NCBI GenBank assembly: GCA_032622095.1
Contig: CP136063.1
Location: forward strand, 66,787,897-66,851,896
DNA length: 64,000 nt
Direction: 5' to 3'
Origin: Siphonodentalium dalli
Lineage: Eukaryota; Mollusca; Scaphopoda; Gadilida; Siphonodentaliidae
The notes under the pieces are model-generated. The model did no database searches. It saw nothing but the letters and a program-made list of their open reading frames with translations, and was not told where the DNA came from. The position numbers and the translations under genes were made by a program. Numbering within the stretch: position 1 is the first letter of the stretch; each line of letters starts with the position of its first letter. This document shows, piece by piece, positions 1 to 12,100 of this stretch.

Positions 1-274
1 TTAAAGAATGTAAGAAAAAATTGTAAAAAGTGTTAAAAAAAGATTTTTTTAGGCCAATGCATTCTCTTATATATGCGAGGCGACCTATGGTCGACTCGCA
101 TATATAAGAGAATGCATTGGCACAGGGCATAACTGTAACTATCACAATGTGGTCAAGGAGCCGGTTCCAATGATATCCATATTTGTATGGTTCTATTGAG
201 ACAGACCGAAGATATTTTAGGCTGTTGAACCTTTATTTGGCCGGTTTTGGCCGGTTTGTTGGGTAAAGGGTTAA
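1..274. mobile_element. Family A (TTAA) element, left end outside window
   Basis: Holds a nearly perfect 66-bp hairpin at 55-121 (GCCAATGCATTCTCTTATAT...) and the right arm ending TGTTGGGTAAAGGGTTAA. Confidence 0.7.
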
Positions 275-427
275 AGGTCGCTTGTAATTAAATAAATCTG
301 CGGGTTGGCGGATATTTCTCCCACAGTTGCCCTTAGATATTTGGGAATTCCCATTCTAAGAGTGCTACCGGTATTCCTGGAATTCACAGGTTACGGATTG
401 AACATGTTAATCAAATGTTATTACTGT
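275..427. repeat. 153-bp direct duplication, copy 1 (copy 2 at 828-981)
   Basis: Starting AGGTCGCTTGTAATTAAATA, it recurs after the MITE at 828-981 with one substitution seen (GTGCTACC versus GTACTACC). The pair brackets a complete family A element. Confidence 0.85.
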
Positions 428-827
428 TTAACCCTTTACCCAACAAACCGGCCAAAACCGGCCAAATAAAGCTTCAACAGCCTAAAATATCTTCGGTCTG
501 TCTCAATAGAACCATACAAATATGGATATCATTGGAACCGGCTCCTTGACCACATTGTGATAGTTACAGTTATGCCCTGTGCCAATGCATTCTCTTATAT
601 ATGCGAGTCGACCATAGGTCGCCTCGCATATATAAGAGAATGCATTGGCCTAAAAAAAATCTTTTTTTAACACTTTTTACCATTTTTTCTTACATTCTTT
701 AACAATTTTATAATTTTTAATGTGTTAAGCCAATGCATTCTCTTATATATGCGAGGCGACCTATGGTCGACTCGCATATATAAGAGAATGCATTGGCACA
801 GGGCCCTTCTGTTGGGTAGAGGGTTAA
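428..827. mobile_element. Family A (TTAA) element, complete, two hairpins
   Basis: Bounded by TTAACCCTTTACCCAACA and its inverse, with TTAA at both ends as in piggyBac-type insertion. Two 66-bp hairpins (about 587-650 and 728-796) are separated by an AT-rich spacer. Confidence 0.75.
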
Positions 828-3150
828 AGGTCGCTTGTAATTAAATAAATCTGCGGGTTGGCGGATATTTCTCCCACAGTTGCCCTTAGATATTTGGGAA
901 TTCCCATTCTAAGAGTACTACCGGTATTCCTGGAATTCACAGGTTACGGATTGAACATGTTAATCAAATGTTATTACTGTTTAAAACCATTTTGGCTCAG
1001 TTACATGCCGCGTACTAGCCGTATATAGCCAAACAATAACCAAAAAATCAGAACATGTGAAAAGTGAGCCACCAGTATAATTATATAGGCACCCATCACT
1101 ATTATTTATTTTCCTGAAGGGGTCACTCACTACCTGTGTTAGGCAGGACATGGCTGTATATCATCAAGTTTGTGTTTGGTAACACTTTCTTCATGTTTAC
1201 TGGTCATTTATTCAACAAAACATCATATTTAACACAGTTTATTGAAGAAAAACAAGCATCTGATTATTATTTAGATTATCAGAAATGCCAATGTTGAAAC
1301 ACAAGTGCCGATTGTCATCCGATGGACCATAATTGGCCGATTCTGATTGTCATTTCTGATCATCGGCTCATCACTAAGTGACCCCTTCAGCATAAAAACT
1401 ATTACTAGGCAGGTGAGAGAACACAACGAAATCAGGTAGTCAAAATACTAAAAGTGAAATGCTCCAAAGTAAATGATCACTCTTTTTTATTTACCGTTAT
1501 CTAAATTTGGAAGCCAACGACTATTGGGGGCCTTTTTCACATTTATTCCTTAATATTAGGAGTTACCAGACCGTTACCCAGCATATATCATGCTTATCAT
1601 TTTCTTATCTAGTCTCTAAAAACAATTGTGTCTAACACTATACAATCCATACTGTACAATATTCAGCAGACACCAGAAGCGGATTCGAATTGCAACATTT
1701 GTGAACGAATAAGTTCAATAACCAGATCATAGGCCTTCCAAGTCCGTAGCCAGCCACTAGCAAAGACAGTTCGTCATATATAATGAGGGCATTGGACACG
1801 ATATATGAAGCGACGAGAGAAGGTGTCCCCTATCGCATTGAGGGGGGGGTCAGGGTTTTTTTCGGCGTAATTTAGATCTGCCCTGACAAAAAAAGTTGAG
1901 CTTTGATTTTTGTCTCACAGACCTGGACTTGAATGGTTTCTATATACATTGTAGCCTAGCTATTCTGAATGAACCATTGTCTTGTGTGGGAGTAACAGAA
2001 TCCACTGGGCCCATCAATTCATGGTTCGAACCAGTATCAGACAAGTGTGTGACCTGAACCTGAAAACTGCTAAATCTACAGTAGTCTATCTGCAGGGAAT
2101 TTCCCCTGATTTGTTTTTCTGAAGTTAATTAAAAGTTTCTAACTGACCATATGGGAGGGACCAGGACACACTAGGCTGACCATGGTTCGGCCCAGTGTGA
2201 GAAATTTCCAACTGCTGGTCATTTTGGTCCAAAAGTAGGAAAATATGCAAATGATGGTATAAAACAAAATATTCCCCACTAATAGATTGTTGGAAAATCG
2301 ATCTACGACAACGATTTCAATCTATTGTTTCATGTGAAATTTCCAACAATTTTTGTGTCGGGCATGATATTTCGAACAGTTGAAAAATTTGACCAAGGTT
2401 GTTACAGAGAGTTTAATTGGCTCTCTGAAGTATTTGCATGTACGGGTCTCTGCCCCGGCTATAGGCTGATATGATATTTGCCGGACGTTCGAAGGGATGT
2501 GCTTTACACGACACCCTTTCGCTGTATGCATGGGTCTTTATATCCAGTGATTCCATCAGGCTACTTTTAGCTGGGTTATGTTGTTGAACCATTACATGTC
2601 GAATCCGGAGACTTAATCTGCTTTCATAGACCTGCCAATACATGGGGATATCGGATGTTTCAAACCATGCATATCACTGGGGTTGTGGCTGACGCAGTTA
2701 ATATAACACATCCAATTTAACAAATATATGCTTAACTGCGTCAGCCCAGTAATACATGGTTTGAAACGTTGCGCAATTACCGGTATAACCCGATAGCCGC
2801 ATGCATCAGCAGCATGTCTGTGAAAATCAGCTTTATACCGACATGAGCTGGAGGTCTATATTTATTGAATTTGTGTGCACAAGTCTCTACCGGTATCCAA
2901 ACTAAGCCCGAATGTAGTATATATATGACTATACATATACCGTATACATCGTTCATTCGAAGGGAGGTCCCGCTCAGCAATTGCCGTTTTGTCAACTGCT
3001 GCACATGAAACGTGCGCCCGAACGACGAAAGGTAACCACCACCACCGGGCAGAAAAAGGGCTGTTCGTTCGAAGGGTACGAACCCCCTTGGCTACGGGCT
3101 TGCCTTCTAAACAGTGACTGAGATCTAAGACATCTATTCTCTATAACCAC
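828..3150. other. Copy 2 of the 153-bp duplication, then noncoding DNA
   Basis: After 981 I see no exon, RNA gene or clear transposon end. A short inverted match flanks 2,655-2,770 (GGTTTGAAAC / GTTTCAAACC type words around CTGACGCAGTTAA), possibly a decayed small element. Confidence 0.5.
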
Positions 3151-3151
3151 A

Positions 3152-3306
3152 GTTACTGGACACAAAGTCCCAAAAATAAGATTTTAATCGAGTTTATAAA
3201 TCGGTCTCCCTATATAGAAGGCTATATATATAGCTTTCTATATAGGGATACCGATTTATAAACTCGATTAAAACCTTATTTTTGGGACTTTATGTCCAGT
3301 AACTGT
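3152..3306. repeat. 155-bp near-perfect palindrome (MITE)
   Basis: Arms GTTACTGGACA...AAAGTCCCAAAAATAAG and inverse fold into a hairpin with centre GCTATATATATAGC. No coding content. Confidence 0.75.
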
Positions 3307-3803
3307 TCCATAACTTAGTATAAGAAAGTCCATTTGTTAAGGTAAATTGGACTAATTACTTCAAAAATATGTAATATCACTCAATTATCACTGTTTAGAT
3401 TAGAAGGCCTGTGAACCCGAATCAGATTCAGAACTCAAATTACTTACAGTAGAAGATTCGCAAATGGAATTTATCCAGAAGAAAAAAAATATATGATTGG
3501 CGGCCCAAAAATGGGTAGGGTAGGGTATGGTAACCTGAAAGAAGGGGGTTTTTTTTGTTGACATAAGGCCCCTCAAAAAAGATTACTTGTTTATCATAGG
3601 CGCCCGCCCTTAAAATTTCTCCCGTGCGTATTATATTTTGTTTTTAATATTATCTTCAGAACACCAATATATGCTTTACGCGGAGCTCAATATCGGTCAA
3701 AGAACGACTACACTATATCCAGGAAGTCACATTACGCAAAGTATAAACATCGGTACACCGATCGATCACACCTACCGGAAACGCGTACACCTACCGGAAA
3801 CAT

Positions 3804-4119
3804 GGTTGGCAATTATCGCAATACGATAGGGCAACACTTTGACGTTCATACTCATATTTCACCAATTGTTGTACCTGGCTTGCCTGTCCTAAGTTTCACG
3901 GGAAAATGGCTAATTTGATTCTATTTGTCGTTATTTACATATTTATCACCCCATTTATTATTCATTTTCATAAAAATAAAATAAAAGAAGCCGAAGATGA
4001 CGTGTTTAAAATGTTTGAAGCATGAATTTGGCGATAAGTTGTTATCAGAGTACGTTATACTTGTGATAGTTACGTTACGCACACGGTGTTCCCCTATCGT
4101 ATTGCGATAATCGCCAACC
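3804..4119. mobile_element. Nested inverted-repeat element, about 316 bp
   Basis: Ends GTTGGC...ATTATCGCAATACGATAGGG form about 30 bp of inverted repeat with one or two mismatches. Flanks CCGGAAACATG and CCGGAAACACG may be a 9-11 bp target duplication (Mutator-like), but the same CCGGAAAC word also occurs just upstream, so this is uncertain. It contains the small frame at 3,906-4,025. Confidence 0.55.
3906..4025 (+). CDS. 39-residue ORF with one membrane-like segment
   Basis: ATG GCT AAT start, encoding MANLILFVVIYIFITPFIIH followed by a charged tail ending FKMFEA. The first half is one hydrophobic helix. It lies within the nested inverted-repeat element and has no recognised relatives. It may be chance. 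Confidence 0.15.
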   Translation: MANLILFVVIYIFITPFIIHFHKNKIKEAEDDVFKMFEA

Positions 4120-4200
4120 CGGAAACACGTGTTTCTGTGTATAGTTTCAAGCCGTGCATTTTATAAAATTAAAGTATTTGTCTGTTACGCGTTATAGACT

Positions 4201-4389
4201 ATGGGATTTGTGATTATACAAATCACCGATGGGCCGAAGGTTCTTAAGCCCTTTTATGGGACAACACTCCCAGAGCATACCAGTCTCATCCAAGTGTATG
4301 AAATGTTCAGGGGTGGTGCCTTGGACAGTTCGCAACCCCTCCACGACCAATACGACAATGCAATTGTTAAAGTAAAAGTGTCAAACTGA
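4201..4389 (+). CDS. 62-residue hypothetical ORF in the Harbinger-like element
   Basis: Encodes MGFVIIQITDGPKVLKPFYG and continues to YDNAIVKVKVSN. The composition is protein-like and not low-complexity, but I recognise no domain. It is followed 80 bp later by a second small frame on the same strand, so the two may be exons or cistrons of one transcript. Confidence 0.35.
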   Translation: MGFVIIQITDGPKVLKPFYGTTLPEHTSLIQVYEMFRGGALDSSQPLHDQYDNAIVKVKVSN

Positions 4390-4469
4390 CTATCCACCCG
4401 TCTATATTAAGGGACATCTATCTTGCCAAGACAAGATAGAATTGCCTTGGACTTGGTATAGTGCGGGTA

Positions 4470-4619
4470 ATGATAGAATATCATTATGTAATATGTATAC
4501 ATTGTGGAACAGAAGACGACCTGGAACCATTGGATGAAAGATCTTACCCAATATGCACAGCTTGCAGAGCGAGAGGACTGCCTGTTGAAAAGAAGAGAAC
4601 TAGATTTGTGCCGAAATAG
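4470..4619 (+). CDS. 49-residue zinc-ribbon ORF
   Basis: ATG ATA GAA start and TAG stop. The protein has C-x2-C (CIHCG), a 17-residue spacer with DDLEPLDERSYP, then C-x2-C (CTAC) and a basic end (KKRTRFVPK). Two C-x2-C pairs at this spacing suggest a zinc ribbon able to bind nucleic acid. Its place inside a TIR-bounded element suggests a transposon-encoded accessory DNA-binding protein. Too short to assign a family. Confidence 0.4.
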   Translation: MIEYHYVICIHCGTEDDLEPLDERSYPICTACRARGLPVEKKRTRFVPK

Positions 4620-4777
4620 ATTGAAATAAAACATGAGTTTTGTGAAAACATAGTTATATATTACGTTTTCCCCGATAACTTACCTTATCGGATCCCAAAA
4701 CAAAAAACAAATGTCCCTCCCGCGCCTACCCTGGAAAAAAAAACCTATGATAAACAAGTAATCTTTTTTGAGGGGCC

Positions 4778-6120
4778 TAATCAAATGAATCATTTGTTGT
4801 TGCATCATCCATGCGAACCAATTCAGCCCTTGGCTTCACTGACACAGTGACATTTGTCATTTTTTCAGAATTTTCCCCTGAAATTTCACTTCATAATTTC
4901 ATTACTACATAATAGGCTTAGCGCCGATAGTCGATACTGCGATAGTGAAGGCAATTCTTACGTTCGATACTTCTTTGTTGTTACTTCGTTTGTTCCAGAT
5001 AATACTCCCAACAACACGTTTTCGTTTCTTGCCTAACATAACTTATTTGTCCAAGAAAACCATATTCTGACTTCTTTCGTCAACAAATCATACTTATCAC
5101 TAACAGGAAGTAGAAGTGTCATACGATTTTGTGGTGTGTTCGTTTATTTACTCGGAATTCGTGTGATTAAAAACCGACCGGAACAGCTTGAAATCAACCG
5201 GATCTGAACACAAGTATAGACTTACAAGACACATTTTTACATCGCATATAGGCTTAACGTACTTGTACATATAACAAAATCTAAATCAATATATTTATAT
5301 ATGATATATCCATTCATAATTGCCAAGAATTGAACTTTGAAGCCAATTTTAAAAATTCTAAAACCTGCCCACAATAACAAACATCTGGACTGTGTTATAT
5401 AAACCCCAATTAATACAATTCCTTGTCAGAAAAAGGCAGCCTGTTAATTTGCATACCAGTTGTATATATCACATTCAAACATAACACTTCATCACCATAG
5501 AGTTATTGTTCTTCTGCGCCGACGATATTACTTTGACAACATTCGAAAGTCAAAATTAATCAAAAATCCATTCGTGCACAAAATGCAGATAGTTGCGTCC
5601 ACAGTATATATTACGTATATATACTACGTTTTATTTACAGCGAAAACAAATATTTTATTATATGTTTGCGTATATATCGGAGTTTAATTTCGAACAATGT
5701 TGTACTGGGCAGCTGTAAATGCCTGTACAATTGTTACCGCGACAAAAGCCATGTGCAATTGCCACTCACACGAATTGCCACTCACACTCATTTATCATCT
5801 GTATACATCAATGTAATTTCGCGCTCCACGTGTATAATGTTTCGCTGATTCTTGGTAAACATGGGCCATGGGCGTTTTATTTATAGAAATGGGAATTTTT
5901 GGGACGATATTAAAAGTGGAACTGCGACCCGGATGCCGAGTCCGGTAAACGGTGTAGTTGGGAATTCTGGTGAGATGCATGAGAAACCTTCAGTGATAAG
6001 CCGTATATAATTGTTGTAATAATTTGAAAGATTAGTTGTTTTAACGAAATTATGAGTTGGTCATTAATTTTGTAAAAGCAAAATAGTTTATATTCTATAA
6101 TTACAATCATAATATATAAT
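4778..6120. other. Noncoding stretch
   Basis: No gene supported. Short frames here lack splice context or family motifs. Confidence 0.5.
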
Positions 6121-6500
6121 ATACTAGCCGATGAGCCCGACGTTGTCCGGGCTATTCAAAAACCAAATTTCAAGTCGATAGCTCCACCCGTTTCCGAGAT
6201 CTGGTCTGCGCATGCGCGAAGCTGGCGTCGCACGGGCTCGGCGACCCGATAAAATTCGTATCCGGGGCAAGATACATTCACATAGCATATTTCAAGTCGA
6301 TAGCTCCACCCGTTTCCGAGATCTCGTCTGCGCATGCGCTGCACGGGCGTCGCACCGGCTCGCCAATACGACAAGGACGACCGCCTGGTCAAACTACACA
6401 CACGTACCAAGTTTCATCCCGATCGGTCGAGAATTGTAGATTTGTATAAATGACAGACATACAGACAGACAGACAGACAATCAGAGGTCTTCAAAATATA
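6121..6500. repeat. Dispersed repeat with internal duplication and ACAG microsatellite tail
   Basis: The phrase TTTCAAGTCGATAGCTCCAC plus CCGTTTCCGAGATCT occurs twice (about 6,168 and 6,289). The 3' part AAGTTTCATCCCGATCGGTC followed by an (ACAG)n run is typical of LINE/SINE-like tails in molluscs. GC-richer than its surroundings. Confidence 0.55.
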
Positions 6501-7029
6501 TATGAGATGATCATGAGCGTGTTACCATTTCTGACATTGATTTTCTTGTTTCTCCTTGTATATTATAAAACTGTGTTTTAAGTCGGTTAATGGACTCGTT
6601 ACTTGGCATTCGTAAATTAAGTGATATTGGGCTACGCCTTCGACCATCTAGTTTACGAAGGTCCAGTAGCTCGTCCATTAACCATGACTTATAACACGCG
6701 CCATTTGCTACGAATACTCCCAAACCGTATATAGTAAACGATCCTTATTTTTGTACGTAACGTATTTGTCCATATGTTAGGGAAAAACTAGATTATTAAA
6801 TTTTGAATATCTTTGCAAATACAATTCTATTATATGTATAATGTATACTTGTTCTGTTGACCATTCCCCAATTATGAAGTAACGTACATTAGTTTGATTT
6901 TGCAAATACGACGTAGTTTATTCAGTAACTTTATGAGACTGATTACATCAGCCAAACAATGCGTGTGAAATTGTTTGTGTGAATAAATTAAAGTGATTTA
7001 ACAGAAAGCTATTGATTGGTCAAGCAACT

Positions 7030-10000
7030 ACTCTAGTAGCTCATGGTGGTTTTGTATGCACTTGTATGTCCAGAGCAAAACTCTTCATGAATCCACTAAT
7101 TGAAGGTACACAAACAATATTTGGTTGGTGACACATTTCCCATTGAGGGCGAAATGGGTCAAATGGCCACGCCCCTTTTTGCGCGAAGTACTACCACCGC
7201 AGTGACTATATCTCCAGAACCGTTAGACATAGGGGGTCGTGTGACCACTCAAAATGTGCGGAATGGCCACATTATGGGGGAGTCAGTAATACATTTTCAT
7301 ATCCAAAAGTCAATGGTTTTGAAGATAATTGCCAAAAACCAAAAACAATCCATTTTAAGGGCCCAATTTTGGGGTTCAGCACTTTTATCTCAAAGCTGAG
7401 CCCCCAATTATAATTTTATTGACATATATCCATCGGTGCCACATACAGGTATCATTTCTGATATTTTCTGTACCATTATCGGATGGGATTGACCTTCAAG
7501 GAGCTCTTGACCCTGAAAATAAAGTTTTTGGATGGAATATATTGGTCGTAGAATGAAAAACAGACATTTTCCCAATAACAAAGATGTTGAGGAAATCATC
7601 AATTATGGGGTATTTGATCAGTAACCTAAAACTCCTACAAAAAGGTTACCTGGTGATATAATTTGAATGTAGTTCATCTTTTGTTATCTAGATTTCATGG
7701 CCTTTGATGTGAGATGGCTGCCAAAATGGTTATCAATGGAATGACATATATCACATTAGCAATATACTTGTAAATGAGTTCAATGTGTTATTTTCTTTAA
7801 ACTTATGGGAGAACAGGGTGTTTTTATGGTATTCTGCCCACAAGTAGGTTTAGTAAACGTTGAGTTACTACAATTTGATCAATCAGTATGATTCGGTAGT
7901 CGAGCAGGTTGTGTCTTTATCAGACCCACATCAATTTTGATTGGCTGCATCACCATTTTGTATAAAGGTTCTACAATTTCCTTAACACGTACATTATTTT
8001 AGAACAAATAATGGCTAGCCTGGCATGATTGCCTATATTTATATCCTGATATATGTATACGTACACGTAGATGTATATTTGCCCTAAATTGTTTCTGGAT
8101 CAAATTTGGGAGTTTGTAAGAAAATAAGTCATAAGAAAGATGCAGTTGCAGTAATATTAAAATATATTGTCCTGTTCAAAACTAACAAATACATGTCCAG
8201 TTATAATAAATCCACACATTAAAAATATAGGGCTTCCATAAATACAGAATATTTTCCAACTTGACAATCGTTCCTTGTGTTCAACTGAGTGAGTTCATGT
8301 GAGGTTCATGGAAATTTATTTGGCAAGCTTGATTCTAAAGTGTCTAGCTTTATGGGCTTGAAATTCCGAATGCAATCCTGTTGCGTTGTGAGCTCAGAGA
8401 GAGTTAGAAGAAAAATACAAGCATCAGTTGATATGCAGATATAAATACATACAAATCTACATTCTGCAGGTAGCCATGCTATGCCATCCTCCCTCATGTT
8501 TCAACTTATCAAGGATAAATGATCACATTACCATGATAGTCAGATGATTTTGTAGATTTTGTAGATTTGTGGATGTTGTAGATTTTGTAGATTTCTGGAT
8601 GTTGTAATGCAATATAGATCTCCATTATAGTTGCACAAATTTATTTTTCATTTCGTCCCTTTAAATTGACTTTTATTTTTTATGTATGTATATGTGCCAC
8701 TCCAAAAATGTCAGTAAAAGTACTGTAAACCGTTTGGTTTGATGTTATAGGCACAGGAGATATATATATATATACTTTACATGTCAAATATTGTGAACCA
8801 TGCAGGTACGTGTATGTGTGTCAGTCGCCTTATGTGTGTGATGTACATACAGTAACTACATGTATATTCTAGTGAAATTTATGGTCTGCACTCTGCAGTA
8901 TTTCAAAAACATGCTATGGCCATGCCTACGTATACGTATGTACACTGATTCTAACACAATGATTGTCAGGTTATAATCTATGTTTGAGGAAAGTTACTAT
9001 GTATTTTTCATTTGTGTTGCATTTGTCAATATTAATGGGTCCCAGGAGCCCAGATGTTACTAGTGCAGAGCCCATTTAATTTTCATGAGACTGGTGGACT
9101 TCATGTCTATACTCCTAAATAAACATGACTCTGAGTCTTATCAGACCAAGACGGTATGGTGTAGGTTTTACTAGAATTATATTTAGAAAAGACTCAACCA
9201 TTATTTTTCCCCTGCCCTATATATGACAATATATTCATTTGGCAGTATTCATCCCAAGTTTAGTGGTGATGCTAATAAATTTGGTATGATATTCAGGTAG
9301 AGCAAAGCGATCTGAACAAACCGAGGATAAGCCACTATGTGTAGAAAACATTAAAAAAACATGTATATTGTGAAATATTTCAATAATGGCTGCTGGTTTT
9401 TACAAACTGGCCATGATTGAGATGACTATTCCTGTTGTTTACCAAACATCAGCGTACACATTATATATTTTGAAGTATATATGTTCTTGAATGTTTCATA
9501 CAGACACTGACTTTTGCACAAATTGCTCGGATTAGCCAAACAATGCAAAAATAACCAACTTTAGGTAAAATGATGGTACTTAACAGAATCGCTTTGACCT
9601 ACAAACATCATAGAAATCCAGCAGTACCCATCAGCATAATATAAAATTAGCAGGACCACTTAACCTGGGGTGGTATTGAAAATGAAAATATCTTTAAAAT
9701 GGTAAGTTATGAGGGCTATTACCTATTATGAAGAATTATGTTAGTGAAATTATAGACCCTCATCTTCTCCAACCTGCTAGTGCTGCAACTATCATGGCCA
9801 ATCAAAACTAATTCCATCATTTCCTAAAACTTTTTGTGAGATGAGGTGTCCTTTTGGAAGAATTGATTACTTCTGAAATATATACTGGTATATATGGTCA
9901 TCTCTCATCTGATTACCACATGTTTTTACTATGCCCAGATGCAATACCCATTTTAGGATCGCAACATGTGGCTGCTGCATGAAGCAACCAGCTGATCATT

Positions 10001-10922
10001 CCATTTAGTAAAAGTGTTTAGCATGTTTCATAGCTTGGTCACTTAAATCAGATCAGCTGTTAAATGTTGATAACAAATTTTGAAAACCTGTTTTGTTCAA
10101 TCTGTACATTTCTGTTGATTAGAGCACAATTGTTACCTGATTTTTGGTAAAGCACACCAGTTTCCAAGGTATGTTCAGTCGTGAAGAGCTCATGTTGTGT
10201 GTCGGGGTCAACACATCCTCAGCAGCAATTTCCAGCTAATCCCATTGTGTGTGGTCAATTGTGCTCTTAAATCGATCAGAGAATTCGGATAGTTCTTTAA
10301 AAAGTGTCATACATATGCTGTGGCCTTGGTGGTATTGTATACTTGTGGTGCGTAACATGCTGAAATCGGTTTTTGGCAATTATCTTAAAAACCATTGACT
10401 TTTGGACATGAAAATGTATTACTGACCCCCCATAATATGGATTTTCAGGGTCAAGAGCTCCTTGAAGGTCAATCCCATCCGATAATGGTATAGAAAATAT
10501 ACCTATATGTCGTACCGATGGATATAGATCAATAAAATTCGAATTGGGGGCTCAGCTTTGAGATAAAAGTGCTGAAACCCAAAATTGGGCCCTTAAAAAT
10601 GGATTTATTTTGGTTTTTGGCAATTATCTTAAAAACCATTGAGTTTTGGATATGAAAATGTATTACTGACTCCCCATAATGTGGCCATTCCGCACATTTT
10701 GAGTGGTCACACGACCCCCTATGTCTAACGGTTCTGGAGATATAGTCACGGCGGGTGGTAGTACTTCGCGCAAAAAGGGGCGTGGCCATTTGACCCATTT
10801 CGCCCTCAATGGGAAATGTGTCACCAACCAAATATTGTTTGTGTACCTTCAATTAGTGGATTCATGAAGAGTTTTGCTCTGGACATACAAGTGCATACAA
10901 AACCACCATGATCTACTAGAGT
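7030..10922. mobile_element. 3.9 kb element with about 490-bp terminal inverted repeats
   Basis: Sequence 7,030-7,520 returns inverted at 10,440-10,922 (ends ACTCTAGTAGCTCATGGTGG and inverse with one mismatch). Matching frames starting MKVHKQYLVGDTFPIEGEMG at 7,100 and 10,852 are only the two copies of the repeat. A 78-bp piece of the inner arm is repeated at about 10,362-10,440. The 2.8 kb interior has no transposase-like frame, so the element seems non-autonomous. Confidence 0.75.
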
Positions 10923-11336
10923 AAACGCATCTTTCGATGCGCAAGTAATTTCATTGGCGTTATTCCTCCCGTTTGAAATAATTTCGTACATGGAAGTCGC
11001 TACTCGCTAGACCTAGATGTTGATTGTAATGAAACCATTGTCTAGTTTGAACGAGACTGTACTCAATGATGAGTAGTTCCCATAAAGAATTGTTTAGATA
11101 TAAATTATAAGTTCAACAAACGACCATATGTCGTGTGCTGAATTTATTATCTGAATATTTCCCCCAGTGAATAGTAATCCTTCTGCACTACTATGCTATC
11201 TTTTCGTCTGTCTGTCCTTTTTCCTGAACACACCTCCAAATGAATGATAGCCCATGCATTCCAAATTCCAATGTTTGTTTAGGCCTTATGATTTAGTGGG
11301 GAAATCCGGGGAATTTCAAAACGAGCATTTCCTTGT
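10923..11336. other. Noncoding stretch
   Basis: Nothing recognised between the 3.9 kb element and the next family A element. Confidence 0.5.
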
Positions 11337-11790
11337 TTAACCATTTCAGTGCCAGGGGCCTATGAGATCGGCCCTAATTTACGGTCTGTAAAATCGGCCC
11401 TAAAAATATTTATAAAAAATTTTTTAAAAAAATTTGTTTTTAAAGATTTTTTTGGGTTAAATCTTTTTTGGGTATGCTTAAGCATGCTATAGCGAATTTA
11501 AAAACAAACTGCATAAAACCTTAGGGGCATGTTATAACTAAAAACTATCACCAAGTATTCAAAGTAATAATTTTGATGCCCATGAAAAACGTATAATTCT
11601 CTGGCACTAAACCTACAAAATAAGTCTGTTAAAGAATATAAGAAAAAATTATTAAAATAGTAAAAAATTGTAAAATATAATAACAAATGATGAAAAATTG
11701 TTAGGCCAATGCATTCTCTTATATATGCGAGGCGACCTATGGTCGACTCGCATATATAAGAGAATGCATTGGCACAGGGTATATGAAAAT
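11337..11790. mobile_element. Family A variant (TTAACCATTTCAGTGCCA end), right end truncated
   Basis: Matches, in inverse, the complete copy at 57,037-57,516, including the GATCGGCCCTAATTTACGG part and one 66-bp hairpin (11,703-11,772). It lacks its distal TTAA arm. Confidence 0.65.
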
Positions 11791-12052
11791 TAATTTTTCA
11801 GGGGGAAAAAAAACTCAATGTAATGTATCCTGATGTATCTTGGAAAAGTTTTCTGTTCTGCATTCAGGATTGTGTACTCTACAAAATGGATATGTAAATG
11901 GAAGGCCTTGTGAAATAACTTTTATAATTAGTTTTACATTCTTGAAAAGCCATAAATTGAGAATAAAAAAAAAATTAAAATCTTTTTAACAATTCATCAA
12001 TTTCGCCTTTCTTGATTCTTTTAGATTTTTAGTATGTTGTTTGTGATGGGTT

Positions 12053-12100
12053 AACCCTTTCATAACGGGAGCTGCGCTGGTGCAGCATTTAAGATCCAGT
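12053..12100. mobile_element. Family A2 MITE arm at the left base of the giant palindrome
   Basis: TTAACCCTTTCATAACGGGA and the following GTGCCAGTGCAT match the terminal arm of intact A2 copies (for example 49,401-49,664). The hairpin stem then departs into the palindrome; the other side of the same element resumes at 19,420. Confidence 0.65.

Larger units (their letters stand above)
3567..4777. mobile_element. Harbinger-like element, 1.2 kb, 34-bp perfect terminal inverted repeats
   Basis: Both ends carry the same 34-bp inverted repeat beginning GGCCCCTCAAAAAAG. The ends are flanked by TAA on each side, compatible with the 3-bp TAA/TTA target duplication of PIF/Harbinger elements. No transposase is visible, so it is non-autonomous or decayed. 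It holds a nested inverted-repeat insertion (3,804-4,119) and two small ORFs (4,201-4,389; 4,470-4,619). Confidence 0.7.

Noticed and set aside
85-640. TATATAAGAG words in the hairpins as TATA promoters
   Set aside because: They are fixed parts of the MITE stem in about twenty copies and in both orientations; no gene start lies nearby.
7100-7399. 99-codon frame starting MKVHKQYLVGDTFPIEGEMG, with a twin at 10,529-10,852
   Set aside because: Both are the two inverted arms of one element; the frames diverge after a shift, and no domain or start context supports a protein.
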